From Nocardioides alcanivorans (GTDB taxonomy: Bacteria; Actinomycetota; Actinomycetes; Propionibacteriales; Nocardioidaceae), in assembly GCF_021555175.1 (NCBI RefSeq), contig NZ_JAKGRW010000046.1, forward strand, positions 49,616 to 113,615: a stretch of DNA of 64,000 bases. The letters are read 5' to 3'. How positions within the stretch are numbered: the stretch's first letter is position 1; every line of letters starts with the position of its first letter. The translations under genes and the position numbers were made by a program. The notes beneath the pieces are model-generated. The model saw only the letters and a program-made list of their open reading frames with translations, was not told the DNA's origin and made no database searches. This document shows positions 9,613-18,389 of this stretch, in pieces.

Positions 9613-10302
9613 TCACCACTTGTAGTCGGTGCCGTGGCTGATGTTGTGGTACATGCCGATGTGCGTGTAGAAGTTCATCGCTCCGAAGAGGAGGAACACC
9701 ACGCCACCGATGATCCAGGCATAGACGGCCCAGCGCAGCAGCTGCGGACGCTCGAGCCAGAACGCGAGGGCGAAGAGGATCGCACCGACGGCGACGACGC
9801 CCCACAGGCCACCGAGGAAGAGTGCCTCGAGGATCGGCATGTCGCCGAAGCGCCCGCTGATCGGCTCCTCCGGCGGAGCGGCGCCGAGCTGGTAGCGCAC
9901 GAAGCTGATGGCGAGCACCGCCATGCCGAGGCCGAGGGCACCGACGAAGATGCTGGCCGGCTTGAGTGACGCGAGTGCCTGGGCATTGGCCGCATCGACC
10001 TCGCCCTTGAACAGCTCGCGGTGCCGCCAGAGATAGATCGCGGCCAACAGCAGCAGTGCTCCGAACGCGGCTGCCGGCTGGCCGAAGGCGATGTTGGCGT
10101 ACTCGAAGCCATCACCGCCGAAGGGCCAGGTGACCGTGGTGTGCACGCCGAGCACGAAGAGCACGAGCCCGGTGACGCCGAAGAAGCCGGCCCAGCCCTC
10201 GCTGTCGATGCGCTTGTCCTTGATGAGCTGCCAGATGAATCCGGCGAACCCCAGAAGTCCTGCTCCGGCCGTGATGGCCACGAGCTCGTTGTAGACGACC
10301 AT
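9613..10302 (-). CDS. DUF981-like multi-pass membrane protein
   Basis: 229 residues from ATG 10302, which follows AGGAAAGGTGGG. About seven hydrophobic helices: ITAGAGLLGFAGFIWQL, GLVLFVLGVHTTVTWPF, AAFGALLLLAAIYLW, IFVGALGLGMAVLAIS, ALFLGGLWGVVAVGAILFAL, IGGVVFLLFGAMNFYTH and others. It resembles DUF981 integral membrane proteins of actinobacteria and archaea. Conserved-looking His residues sit near helix ends (GVHTTVTWP, FYTHIGMYHNISHG), which might bind metal or heme, but this is only a guess. Divergent from the SnoaL-like gene at 10486. Confidence 0.75.
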   Translation of the reverse strand: MVVYNELVAITAGAGLLGFAGFIWQLIKDKRIDSEGWAGFFGVTGLVLFVLGVHTTVTWPFGGDGFEYANIAFGQPAAAFGALLLLAAIYLWRHRELFKGEVDAANAQALASLKPASIFVGALGLGMAVLAISFVRYQLGAAPPEEPISGRFGDMPILEALFLGGLWGVVAVGAILFALAFWLERPQLLRWAVYAWIIGGVVFLLFGAMNFYTHIGMYHNISHGTDYKW

Positions 10303-10485
10303 GCCGCCCACCTTTCCTGATGTCGACGGGCGATTGTGCCCTGATGTTGAAGTCTCAACTATCTGGGCAACGCCGCGAGCGCCGCAATGATTCCCGCCGG
10401 TGGTCCTCCTGACGGGAGTGAGCGCGACTTCGGTGTTCCGGAGCGGCACAATCACCGGCGTCGACCCAGATGATCCGGAGGCACC

Positions 10486-11004
10486 ATGTCGAGTTCACTC
10501 GAAGAGCGCATCGCCGCGCTCGAGGCGATCGAAGCCATCAAGAACCTCAAGCACGCCTACCTGCGCGCGTGCGACGCGAAGCGCCCGGAGGAGTTCCGTG
10601 AGTGCTTCATCAGCAAGGGTGCGGTGCTCGACTACGGCCCGCGAATGGGGCGGTTCGAGGACGCCGACGGCATTGCCGAGGTCTTCCGCGCGATCGCCCT
10701 CGGCCAGGACGACGGGCGCTACCGGATCCTCGACATGCACCATGCGGTGCACCCGGTGATCACCGTCGAGGGAAGCGATCGGGCCTCGGGGCAGTGGAGC
10801 CTCCGGTTCCGGCAGGCCGACCGCAAGCGCAGCACCGAGACGGTCTCGACCATCGAGTACGACGACACCTACGCCGTCGAGGACGGCTCCTGGCGCATCG
10901 CTTCGTCGACGGTGACCACCCTCTGGACGATGACCAGGCCGTTGCCCGAGGGCACGGTCATCCACGACACCTGGTCCGCAGCCACCGAGCAGGCCGTCCG
11001 ATGA
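10486..11004 (+). CDS. SnoaL-like / NTF2-family protein
   Basis: 172 residues. The N-terminal helix with I-x-x-L-K-H-A-Y-L-R, followed by F-x-x-x-F and a curved sheet ending in WRIASSTVTTLWT, fits the SnoaL_4/NTF2-like fold of small cyclases, dehydratases and isomerases of polycyclic or steroid-like compounds. The ATG is preceded by CGGAGGCACC. Its stop overlaps the start of the SDR gene (ATGA at 11001-11004), implying translational coupling and a shared catabolic or biosynthetic step. Substrate unknown. Confidence 0.75.
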   Translation: MSSSLEERIAALEAIEAIKNLKHAYLRACDAKRPEEFRECFISKGAVLDYGPRMGRFEDADGIAEVFRAIALGQDDGRYRILDMHHAVHPVITVEGSDRASGQWSLRFRQADRKRSTETVSTIEYDDTYAVEDGSWRIASSTVTTLWTMTRPLPEGTVIHDTWSAATEQAVR

Positions 11005-11822
11005 GCCGCGTCGCGCTGGTCACCGGCGGCAGCAAGGGTGTCGGTCAGGGCATCGTGGTCGGCCTGGCCGAGGCCGGCTGGACCGTCCACTTCTCCGGCC
11101 GGAGCGAAGGCCGCCTCGAGGAGACCCGGAGCAGGGCCGCCGAGACCGGGGCCCGAGTCGTCGTCCACACCTGCGACCACACCGACGACGCCCAGGTGAA
11201 GGCGCTCGTCGACGGGGTGATCGACCAGGAGGGCCAACTCGACCTCCTGGTCAACAACGTCTGGGCGGGTCCGCGGATGAACCACGTGACGCCCGAGAAG
11301 TTCTGGGAGCGCCCGATCGACGACTGGGACACCCTCATCAGCGTCGGGTTGCGTGCGCACTACGTCGCGGCCCACGCCGCGGCACCGGCGATGGTGGCGC
11401 GCCGCGAAGGGCTGATCGTCAACATCACCTCGGTCGGCACCCGTGCCTACCTGCACTCCACGCTCTACGGCATGTCGAAGGCCGCCCTCGACAAGATGAC
11501 CTTCGACATGGCGTTGGAGTTGCGTGAGTTCGGGGTCAACGTGGTGTCGCTCTGGCCGGGGTTGGTGCGCACCAAGCAGCTGCTGGCCAGCGGTGTCGAC
11601 AACATCGCCGGTGTGCCGATCACCGATGCCGAAACCCCGGAGCTGCAGGGACGGGTCATCGCCCGGCTCGCAGCCGCCCCCGACCTCACCAAGCGCACCG
11701 GTACGGCGCAGATCACCGCCGAGCTGGCCGACGAGTTCGACATCGAGGAGCCCGGTGGCGGGAAGCCGATCTCGCCGCGAGCGATGTTCGGTGGCGGGCC
11801 GATCTTCCCGCCACTGCCCTGA
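11001..11822 (+). CDS. short-chain dehydrogenase/reductase
   Basis: 273 residues. Rossmann glycine motif TGGSKGVGQG near the N-terminus, NNVWAG in place of the usual NNAG, catalytic Ser in ITSVGT, and Y-x3-K in LYGMSKAALDK. The extended C-terminus and the sequence around the active site are closest to DHRS1-type SDRs. Start ATG 11001 overlaps the previous stop by four bases. It probably oxidises or reduces a hydroxyl/carbonyl group on the same compound handled by the SnoaL-like neighbour. Confidence 0.85.
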   Translation: MSRVALVTGGSKGVGQGIVVGLAEAGWTVHFSGRSEGRLEETRSRAAETGARVVVHTCDHTDDAQVKALVDGVIDQEGQLDLLVNNVWAGPRMNHVTPEKFWERPIDDWDTLISVGLRAHYVAAHAAAPAMVARREGLIVNITSVGTRAYLHSTLYGMSKAALDKMTFDMALELREFGVNVVSLWPGLVRTKQLLASGVDNIAGVPITDAETPELQGRVIARLAAAPDLTKRTGTAQITAELADEFDIEEPGGGKPISPRAMFGGGPIFPPLP

Positions 11823-11853
11823 CCTCCCCACGGGGGCTGGTTGGATGGGTGGC

Positions 11854-12933
11854 ATGTCAGCAGCGACCACCCTCGACACCACCGCCGACGTCGTGCAGTT
11901 GACCAGGCAGCTGGTCGACATCCGTTCGGTCAGCCACCAGGAGCAGGAGATCGCCGACGCGGTCGAGGCGGTGCTGCGTGCGACCGACCATCTCGCCGTC
12001 ACCCGCCGGGGCAACACGCTGGTCGCGCGCACCGAGTCGGGGCACGCCGAGAGGGTCGTCATCGCCGGTCACCTCGACACCGTTCCGGAGAACGCCAACC
12101 TCCCCGCGCGCCTCGAGGGCGGCGTCCTCCACGGACTCGGGAGCTGCGACATGAAGGGCGGGGTCGCGGTCGCGCTCAAGCTTGCCGTGGAGCTGGCCGC
12201 CCCGGTGCGTGACGTCACGTGGATCTTCTACGACGCCGAAGAGGTCGAGGCGGTCCACAACGGCCTCAACAAGCTCAGCCAGTCGGATCCCGACTTGCTG
12301 CAGGCGGACTTCGCCATCCTCATGGAGCCCTCCAACGCATCGGTCGAGGCCGGTTGCCAGGGCACGATGCGGGTCGAGGTGCGCACGACGGGCGAACGCG
12401 CCCACTCGGCTCGCGCCTGGATGGGCAGCAACGCCATCCACAGCGCCGCCGATGTCCTCGCCCGCCTCGAGCAGCACCAACCCCGCACGCCGGTCATCGA
12501 CGGACTGACCTATCACGAGGGGCTCAACGCGGTCTTCATCTCCGGCGGCGTCGCAGGCAACGTGCTTCCCGACGAGTGCGTGGTCACGGTGAACCACAGG
12601 TTCGCCCCCGACCGCACCGAGGCGGATGCGGAGGAGTTCCTGCGGACCTTCTTCGCGCCGTACGACGTCCGGGTGGTCGACACCGCCCCCGGCGCCCTGC
12701 CGGGCCTCCGGGTGCCGGCCGCTGCTGCCTTCATCGAGGAGGTCGGGGGAGCGGTGGCGCCGAAGTTCGGCTGGACCGATGTGGCCCGCTTCAGCACCCT
12801 GGGCATCCCGGCGGTCAACTACGGCCCCGGCGATCCGACGTTGGCCCACAAGCAGGAGGAACACGTGCCCGTCGAGCATATCGAGCGTTGTGAGCGCGTG
12901 CTGCGTTCCTGGCTCACTGGAGGAGGAGCCTGA
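11854..12933 (+). CDS. dapE: succinyl-diaminopimelate desuccinylase
   Basis: 359 residues, M20 metallopeptidase family, with the zinc/catalytic motifs AGHLDTVP, GLGSCDMKGG and FYDAEEVE, and an MEPSNASVEAGCQG dimerisation-side motif. DapE hydrolyses N-succinyl-L,L-diaminopimelate for lysine and peptidoglycan synthesis. The identification is supported by family length and by the following LOG-family gene, which lies near dapE in mycobacteria as well. An in-frame ATG at 11845 is an alternative start with a GGGGG site 8 bases upstream. The stop overlaps the next start by one base (TGATG). Confidence 0.9.
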   Translation: MSAATTLDTTADVVQLTRQLVDIRSVSHQEQEIADAVEAVLRATDHLAVTRRGNTLVARTESGHAERVVIAGHLDTVPENANLPARLEGGVLHGLGSCDMKGGVAVALKLAVELAAPVRDVTWIFYDAEEVEAVHNGLNKLSQSDPDLLQADFAILMEPSNASVEAGCQGTMRVEVRTTGERAHSARAWMGSNAIHSAADVLARLEQHQPRTPVIDGLTYHEGLNAVFISGGVAGNVLPDECVVTVNHRFAPDRTEADAEEFLRTFFAPYDVRVVDTAPGALPGLRVPAAAAFIEEVGGAVAPKFGWTDVARFSTLGIPAVNYGPGDPTLAHKQEEHVPVEHIERCERVLRSWLTGGGA

Positions 12934-13706
12934 TGCCCGAACCGAGGAACCGCCGTCGTGGGCCGGTGCTGTTGCGCCGGAGCCAGGTCAACTCCTCCAC
13001 CGCCGACCAGCGGCTGCTCGACTCCCGCGGTCCGTCGGACTGGGTGCACGCCGATCCGTGGCGGGTGTTGCGGATCCAGGCCGAGTTCGTCGAGGGATTC
13101 GGCACCCTGGCGGAGCTCGGGCCGGCCATCGCCGTCTTCGGGTCGGCGCGCACCGCGGTCGACGACCCGGCCTACGCGTTGGGCGAGGAGGTCGGCCGCA
13201 AGCTCGTCGAGGCCGGGTTCGCCGTGATCACCGGTGGTGGCCCCGGAGCCATGGAGGCCGCCAACAAGGGAGCGAGCGAGATCGGCGGCACGAGCGTCGG
13301 TCTGGGGATCGAGCTGCCCTTCGAGGCCGGCCTCAACCAGTGGGTCGACATGGGCATCAACTTCCGCTACTTCTTCGCCCGCAAGACGATGTTCGTCAAG
13401 TACTCCCAGGGCTTCATCGTGCTGCCCGGCGGTCTCGGCACCCTCGATGAGCTCTTCGAGGCGCTCACCTTGGTGCAGACCGGCAAGGTGACCTCCTTCC
13501 CCGTGGTCCTCATGGGCTCCGCCTACTGGGGTGGCCTCATCGACTGGCTGCGCGACACGGTCGCCGCGCAGGCCAAGATGTCGCCGGCAGACCTCGACCT
13601 GATCACGGTCACCGACGACGTCGAGGAGGCCGTCCATCTCATGGTCGAGGCGCGCCGAGCTCACCTCGACGACGCGGAGTTCGAGGCCGGGTTCGAGACG
13701 GAGTGA
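12933..13706 (+). CDS. LOG-family protein (TIGR00730, nucleoside 5'-monophosphate phosphoribohydrolase)
   Basis: 257 residues. The signature pair GGGPGAMEAAN and PGGLGTLDE of LOG proteins is intact (about residues 107-117 and 165-173). These enzymes cut the N-glycosidic bond of nucleoside monophosphates, in some bacteria releasing cytokinins; the native substrate here is unknown. An N-terminal extension of about 60 residues precedes the Rossmann core (AIAVFGSART). Start ATG 12933 overlaps the dapE stop. Confidence 0.9.
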   Translation: MPEPRNRRRGPVLLRRSQVNSSTADQRLLDSRGPSDWVHADPWRVLRIQAEFVEGFGTLAELGPAIAVFGSARTAVDDPAYALGEEVGRKLVEAGFAVITGGGPGAMEAANKGASEIGGTSVGLGIELPFEAGLNQWVDMGINFRYFFARKTMFVKYSQGFIVLPGGLGTLDELFEALTLVQTGKVTSFPVVLMGSAYWGGLIDWLRDTVAAQAKMSPADLDLITVTDDVEEAVHLMVEARRAHLDDAEFEAGFETE

Positions 13707-13710
13707 CGCG

Positions 13711-13848
13711 ATGATGATGTGGATCCTGGCCATGGTCGCGGTGCTGCTGCTCGGTGGCGTCGCCGTCGTGGCCTCCGGGTACGGTGCGCCGATGAGGCAT
13801 CAGGGCCCCGACCGCTCGGGCGAGCTGCCCCCGGCGACGGACCCGTGA
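13711..13848 (+). CDS. small single-pass membrane protein
   Basis: 45 residues starting with three Met and a hydrophobic helix (WILAMVAVLLLGGVAVVAS), followed by a polar, proline-containing tail. The start is 5 bases after the LOG gene stop, and its TGA overlaps the next start as GTGA. This tight coupling, with codon use like its neighbours, supports it as real. Its place just before a DivIVA-domain protein suggests an envelope or division-site role, which is inference. Confidence 0.65.
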   Translation: MMMWILAMVAVLLLGGVAVVASGYGAPMRHQGPDRSGELPPATDP

Positions 13849-14015
13849 CGGCGCAGGAGCTGCGCGAGGCACGGTTCAGCACGGTGGTCCGGGGCTACTC
13901 CATGACCGAGGTCGATGCGCTGCTCAGCCGCATCGAGCGCCAGCTGGCGCCGCTCGACTTCCGGGCTGCGGAATCCGCCGAGGGGGACGCTCATGGCGCC
14001 CCCGATGAGGAATGA
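13845..14015 (+). CDS. short DivIVA-domain protein
   Basis: 56 residues from GTG 13845, overlapping the previous TGA (GTGA). The segment ARFSTVVRGYSMTEVDALL followed by SRIERQL is the N-terminal membrane-binding DivIVA motif (F-x-x-x-x-R-G-Y-x-x-x-E-V-D). The long coiled coil of a full DivIVA/Wag31 is missing, as in the short DivIVA-domain proteins found near dapE and LOG genes in mycobacteria (Rv1209-like). It may target or titrate polar membrane sites. Confidence 0.75.
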   Translation: MTAQELREARFSTVVRGYSMTEVDALLSRIERQLAPLDFRAAESAEGDAHGAPDEE

Positions 14016-14030
14016 GGCAAACTTCCCATC

Positions 14031-14456
14031 GTGCGACTGCCGCTGATCGTCTACATCCTCACTGCGTTGGCCCTTGTCGTCGTGGTGCTCACCCGGGTCC
14101 GGCTGCGCGGCGACGCCCCTGCTGCGGGTCGACTGCAGACCTCGTCGCTGTTGCTCAACGTCCACACCATCGCCGGACTGGCCGCGGTGGCCTCGTGGAC
14201 TGCCTTCCTGATCACCGGCATCGGCGACGACAACGGTGACTCGCAGATCGGCATCCTCGCGCTCGGGCTCTTCTGGCTCACCACCGTGGCCGGCATCATG
14301 ATCCTCTTCCGCTGGATGCCGGCGCGGGGCAAGCACTCCCAAGCCGCCGTCGGCGACTCCTGGAGCACCGGGCCAGGCCTGTCGGTGCTGGCCCACGTGG
14401 GCATGCTGGTGGGCACGGTGCTCTTCACCTGGGCCTACATGTTCTCCAAGATCTGA
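14031..14456 (+). CDS. four-helix membrane protein, unknown function
   Basis: 141 residues from GTG 14031. Four hydrophobic helices: LIVYILTALALVVVVL, VHTIAGLAAVASWTAFLI, GILALGLFWLTTVAGIMIL and VLAHVGMLVGTVLFTWAYM. Helices 2 and 4 each begin with a histidine (LLNVHTIAG, VLAHVGM), reminiscent of heme-ligating helices in small cytochrome-like proteins, but no family is recognised. It is 15 bases after the DivIVA-domain gene and probably in the same operon. Confidence 0.65.
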   Translation: MRLPLIVYILTALALVVVVLTRVRLRGDAPAAGRLQTSSLLLNVHTIAGLAAVASWTAFLITGIGDDNGDSQIGILALGLFWLTTVAGIMILFRWMPARGKHSQAAVGDSWSTGPGLSVLAHVGMLVGTVLFTWAYMFSKI

Positions 14457-14490
14457 CGCACTCCGTCGTCGGCTCCGACCGAGCCCGCGC

Positions 14491-15285
14491 TCAGCGTCCC
14501 CGGAAGGCCGGTCGCTCCTTGGCGACGAACGAAGCCACCGCCTCCCGGTGATCGGATGTCGCACCGGTCAGCGTCATCATCTCGTCCTCGAAGGCGAGGG
14601 CCTCGACGAGTTCGACCCCGGCAGAGTGGCGCACTGCTCGCCGGATGGCGCCGTACGCCAGGGTCGGGCCGGTGGCCAGCCGGGTCGCGAGTTCGCTGAC
14701 CTCGGCGGTCAGGGCATCGGCAGTCACCACCCTCGTGGCCAGGCCCAGTTGCTGGGCCTCCTCCGCGCCGATCGTGCGCGGGAGGAAGAGCAGCTCGAGT
14801 GCCTTCGCCTGACCGACCAACCGCGGCAGTGTCCACGATGCACCGGTGTCGCAGGAGAGGCCGATCCCGGCGAAGGCCAGGTTGAAGCCCGCGGTGTCGG
14901 CGAGCAGGCGGAAGTCACACGCGAAGGCGAGGCTGGCGCCGGCCCCGGCCGCCACGCCCTGCACGGCCGCGATGACCGGCTTCGGCATGGTCGCGATCGC
15001 CGTGACGATGGGGTTGTAGTGCTGGGCGACCGTCGAGAAGAGAGCGTCGTCGTCGCCGGCCGCCAGCAGGGCGACGTGTTCCTTGAGGTCCTGTCCGACG
15101 CAGAAGCCGCGCCCGGTCCCGGTGAGCACGACGCACCGTACGTCGGCGTCATCGGCGGCGCTGGTGACCGCCGCGAGCAGACCCTCCTTGGTGGCGAGGT
15201 CGAGGCTGTTCATGGCGTCGGGCCGGTTGAGCGTGATCGTGGCGACGCCGTCGCGGATGTCGAGGAGCACCGGCTGGTCGGACAT
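14491..15285 (-). CDS. enoyl-CoA hydratase/isomerase family protein
   Basis: 264 residues of crotonase fold. The oxyanion-hole segments are intact (GRGFCVGQDL and GVAAGAGASLAFACD). Asp in LSCDTGASWTLPRLVG is at the position used by PaaG-type isomerases (2-(1,2-epoxyphenyl)acetyl-CoA isomerase) rather than the second hydratase Glu. A PaaG-like isomerase in aromatic or fatty-acid degradation is therefore plausible, but no paa genes are nearby. It stands alone, convergent to the gene at 14031. Confidence 0.88.
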   Translation of the reverse strand: MSDQPVLLDIRDGVATITLNRPDAMNSLDLATKEGLLAAVTSAADDADVRCVVLTGTGRGFCVGQDLKEHVALLAAGDDDALFSTVAQHYNPIVTAIATMPKPVIAAVQGVAAGAGASLAFACDFRLLADTAGFNLAFAGIGLSCDTGASWTLPRLVGQAKALELLFLPRTIGAEEAQQLGLATRVVTADALTAEVSELATRLATGPTLAYGAIRRAVRHSAGVELVEALAFEDEMMTLTGATSDHREAVASFVAKERPAFRGR

Positions 15286-15397
15286 GAACTCTCCTTCGGG
15301 GCCTGCTTCGTGGGCCCTTCGTCGGGCCCCGGGCAGTCCCCAGTGTGCCAGTCGGAGGGGTGATCGTGGCCCGGAACGGGGCTCGGGAGGTGGTCGG

Positions 15398-15427
15398 TGT
15401 CACGTTGTCGGCCGGATGGGGGATAAT
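15398..15427 (+). promoter_or_regulatory. candidate promoter for the DUF3117 gene
   Basis: GATAAT at 15422-15427 is a good -10 hexamer, with a weak -35 candidate TGTCAC at 15398-15403. It is 65 bases upstream of the DUF3117 start and oriented towards it. Confidence 0.35.
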
Positions 15428-15492
15428 GGTCCCAGTGGCATCGGCTCTCGATGGGTCGGTGCCAGTCGAACCCCTGTGGAAGAGGTGTGCGG

Positions 15493-15660
15493 ATGGCGGC
15501 AATGAAGCCGCGGACCGGTGATGGTCCGCTCGAGGTCACCAAGGAAGGCCGTGGCATTGTCATGCGCGTGCCGTTGGAAGGTGGTGGCCGGCTCGTTGTC
15601 GAGCTGAACGCCGACGAGGCAAAGGCTCTTGGTGACGCGCTCAAGGAAGTAGTGGGCTGA
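15493..15660 (+). CDS. DUF3117 protein
   Basis: 55 residues (MAAMKPRTGDGPLEVTKE... to ALKEVVG). This small protein is highly conserved across actinobacteria (DUF3117; Rv1211 in M. tuberculosis) and its function is unknown. ATG 15493 is preceded by AGAGGTG. The leucyl aminopeptidase gene follows 5 bases after its stop. Confidence 0.92.
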   Translation: MAAMKPRTGDGPLEVTKEGRGIVMRVPLEGGGRLVVELNADEAKALGDALKEVVG

Positions 15661-15665
15661 CCCCC

Positions 15666-17177
15666 GTGGCCAGCCCCGACGGCCACGCCCTCCCGGAGCA
15701 GGTCGATCCGCCGACCGTCTCCGTGGGCGTGGCCGCGCTCGACCTGGCTGTGGCCCCCGCGGTCGCGGTCGCGTTCCGGAGCGACGACCACTCGGTCGTC
15801 GGCTCCGGGCAGCAGGTGTGCGCACACCTCGGTCTCGACGTGCCCGGCCTGCTTGCGCACCATGACCTGACCGGTGGCACCGGTCAGGTCATCAGGCACG
15901 TCACCGGTGACCAGCGGTTCCCGGTGCTCTTCCTGGTTGCCCTCGGGGCCGAGCCGGGCGATGCGCGTCGTGGTGGCGCAGCGCTGGCGCGTGCTGCCAA
16001 GGGCTTCTCCGAGGTGGCCGTCACCTTCGCCGACCAGCTCGACGACGCCGAGCTGCGTGACCTCGTGGTCGGCGCCGTGCTCGCGTCCTTCGAGTTCCAC
16101 TGGCGCAAGGACGGCCCCACGTCGGAACCCGTACGCCGCTTCCTCCTCGACACCACCGACGCGCGGGCCGACGTGGTCGCCCGGGCGGAGGCCGTGGCCC
16201 GTGCTGGCTGGTCGGCCCGCTTCTTGGCCACCACGCCCTCCAACGTGAAGAGCCCGCAGTGGCTCGCCGACCAGGCCGTTGCTGCCGGGACGGGCAGCGG
16301 CGTCAAGGTCACCGTCCGCGACGAACGTTGGCTGGCCGACAAGGGCTTCGGCGGCATCCTCGCGGTCGGCTCGGCCTCGGCCACGCCGCCGCGTCTGGTC
16401 GAGTTGTCCTACGTACCGCCCAAGGCGGTCGCCCGCGAAGGCCACGTCGTCCTCGTCGGCAAGGGCATCACCTTCGACACCGGCGGCCTGTCCATCAAGC
16501 CCGGCGAGGCGATGGCCAACATGAAGCGCGACATGACCGGTGGTGCCGTCGTCATCGCCACCCTCCACGCCTTGGCGGCACTCGGTTGCCCGATCCGGGT
16601 GACGGGGCTCGTCGCCAGTGCCGAGAACGCCATTGGCGGCAAGGCCTTCCGGCCCGGGGACGTCATCACCCACGTCGGTGGCCGCACCACCGAGGTCACC
16701 AACACCGACGCCGAGGGCCGGTTGGTGCTCGCCGACGCGATGGCGTGGGCGGTGCGGGAGCTCAAGCCCGACGCCATGGTCGACGTCGCCACGCTCACGG
16801 GCGCGATGAAGGTCGCGCTCGGGCTGCGCACCGGCGGCTTCTTCGCCAACGACGAGGCCCTGGCAGACCTCCTCGCCGCGGCGAGTGCGGCCTGCGGTGA
16901 GTCCCTGTGGCGGATGCCGCTCGCTTCGGTCTACGAGGACAAGCTCTCCTCCAAGGTGGCCGACTCCGACAACGGTGCCGGGTCGCCCGGCGCCATCACG
17001 GCAGCCCTGTTCCTGCAGCACTTCGCTGGTGACGTGCCTTGGGCGCACCTCGACGTCGCCTCCGTCGGTGATGCGCTCGAGGACTGGGACGAATGGACCG
17101 CAGGGCCCACCGGCTTCGGCGTCCGCACCCTGCTCAGCTGGCTCGAACAGACCGATCCCCTGGAAGGAATTCGATGA
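15666..17177 (+). CDS. pepA: leucyl aminopeptidase (M17)
   Basis: 503 residues. The C-terminal catalytic half has all M17 signatures: VGKGITFDTGGLSIKP (metal Lys and Asp), MKRDMTGG and the NTDAEGRL metal/bicarbonate motif, ending in the conserved GxTGFGVRTLL region. The less conserved N-terminal domain spans about 1-180. It removes N-terminal residues from peptides in the cytosol using two divalent metals; some homologues also bind DNA. GTG start 5 bases after DUF3117. The stop overlaps the next ATG as ATGA. Confidence 0.95.
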   Translation: MASPDGHALPEQVDPPTVSVGVAALDLAVAPAVAVAFRSDDHSVVGSGQQVCAHLGLDVPGLLAHHDLTGGTGQVIRHVTGDQRFPVLFLVALGAEPGDARRGGAALARAAKGFSEVAVTFADQLDDAELRDLVVGAVLASFEFHWRKDGPTSEPVRRFLLDTTDARADVVARAEAVARAGWSARFLATTPSNVKSPQWLADQAVAAGTGSGVKVTVRDERWLADKGFGGILAVGSASATPPRLVELSYVPPKAVAREGHVVLVGKGITFDTGGLSIKPGEAMANMKRDMTGGAVVIATLHALAALGCPIRVTGLVASAENAIGGKAFRPGDVITHVGGRTTEVTNTDAEGRLVLADAMAWAVRELKPDAMVDVATLTGAMKVALGLRTGGFFANDEALADLLAAASAACGESLWRMPLASVYEDKLSSKVADSDNGAGSPGAITAALFLQHFAGDVPWAHLDVASVGDALEDWDEWTAGPTGFGVRTLLSWLEQTDPLEGIR

Positions 17178-17512
17178 AGGGCCTTTCCGTGCGTTGGTCG
17201 TTGACCGACGCTCCGGCCGACACGGCGCAGCGCTTGGCCGACTACGTCGCCGACTCCTCGCACGCCCGTTTCGAGGGCAAGGCGGGCCTGCAGTTCAAGA
17301 CGTGGCGGATGCGCGCCGGCGAGTGGTTCGAGGGCACCTATGTCTTCGAGTCCGACGAGGCTCGCGTGGAGTTCCAGGAGGGCTTCACACCGGGGGCGGC
17401 AGAGTCCCCGGTCTCCCAGTTGATCGGCAGCGCGCCGATCCTCATCGAACCCTTCGCCGTCGCCGGCATCGCCGAAGGCGGCTCCGGATTCGCCTCTGCC
17501 CCGCGCGGCTGA
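17174..17512 (+). CDS. YdhR-like small protein
   Basis: 112 residues, translationally coupled to pepA (ATGA at 17174-17177) with GGAAGGAAT upstream. The order of strands, the KTWRMRAGEWFEGTYVFES segment and the central hydrophobic core resemble YdhR/antibiotic-biosynthesis-monooxygenase-type dimeric alpha-beta barrels. Function unknown. Confidence 0.65.
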   Translation: MKGLSVRWSLTDAPADTAQRLADYVADSSHARFEGKAGLQFKTWRMRAGEWFEGTYVFESDEARVEFQEGFTPGAAESPVSQLIGSAPILIEPFAVAGIAEGGSGFASAPRG

Positions 17513-17552
17513 CCGGGGCGAAGCCCGGCACGGGCGCCGGCTCCCGGGGCGA

Positions 17553-18302
17553 TCAGGCCTCGGGGATCCAGACCTTCTTGGCTGCCAGGAGTCCGTCCCC
17601 CACCGGCAGCAGCACCGGTACGAGACCCTCGTGCTCGGCAACGGTGCGTCCCAGTTCGCGGATGGCGACCGTCTCCGGGTCACGCTGGGCGGGGTCGGCC
17701 ACCTTGTCGTGCCACAGGGCGTTGTCGAAGCAGACGACGCCACCGGGGCGCAGCAGACGGAGCGCCTCGGCGAGATAGTCGGCGTACTCACGCTTGTCGC
17801 CGTCGCAGAAGACGAGGTCGTAGTGACCGTCGGTCAGGCGGGGCAGCACGTCGAGGGCTGAGCCCGGGATCGTGCGGGCCCGCTGGGAGGCGATGCCTGC
17901 CTCAGCGAAGCTCTCCTTGGCAAGGCGCTGGTGCTCGGCCTCCACGTCGACGGTGGTCAGCACTCCGTCGGAGCGCATGCCACGCAGCAACCAGAGGCCC
18001 GACACGCCGGTCCCGGTGCCGATCTCCACGACCGCGCGTGCGTCGAGCACGGAGGCGAGGAAGCGCAGGGCGGCACCGGCGCCTGACCCGATCGGCGTCA
18101 CGCCGACCTCTTCGGCACGGGACCGCGCTGCCGCGAGCACCTCGTCCTCGGGCACGAACTGCTCTGCCCAGGTCCAACTCGAGGGCTTGATCGGAGTGGT
18201 GATGGCTGCCTCCTCAGGCCGCGGCACGTCTGTGACGTCCGACCCTATCGCGGTGCCTGCGCCGGGTGGGAACACCTCAGGGCCCTGAATCGTTGTCATC
18301 AC
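17553..18302 (-). CDS. SAM-dependent O-methyltransferase (Rv1220c-like)
   Basis: 249 residues. Class I methyltransferase of the catechol-O-methyltransferase-like family: motif I VVEIGTGTGVSGLWLL, acidic motif VDVEAEHQRLA, DLVFCDGDKREYADYLAEALRLLRPGGVVCFDNALW. It lies divergently next to sigE, as Rv1220c does in M. tuberculosis, which supports orthology. The N-terminal about 30 residues are less conserved and the true start may be further downstream. Substrate unknown. Confidence 0.88.
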   Translation of the reverse strand: MMTTIQGPEVFPPGAGTAIGSDVTDVPRPEEAAITTPIKPSSWTWAEQFVPEDEVLAAARSRAEEVGVTPIGSGAGAALRFLASVLDARAVVEIGTGTGVSGLWLLRGMRSDGVLTTVDVEAEHQRLAKESFAEAGIASQRARTIPGSALDVLPRLTDGHYDLVFCDGDKREYADYLAEALRLLRPGGVVCFDNALWHDKVADPAQRDPETVAIRELGRTVAEHEGLVPVLLPVGDGLLAAKKVWIPEA

Positions 18303-18389
18303 GGCGGGAGTTGACGGGTTTTCGTCAGATCCTTCGTGAGGAACGCTCAGGTTCTTCTCAGCAGCAGTCCCTACGGTTGAAGGAGCAAC

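Noticed and set aside
18303..18389. SigE-dependent autoregulatory promoter (GGAAC ... GTTG)
   Set aside because: Both half-motifs occur but about 30 bases apart, too far for an ECF promoter.
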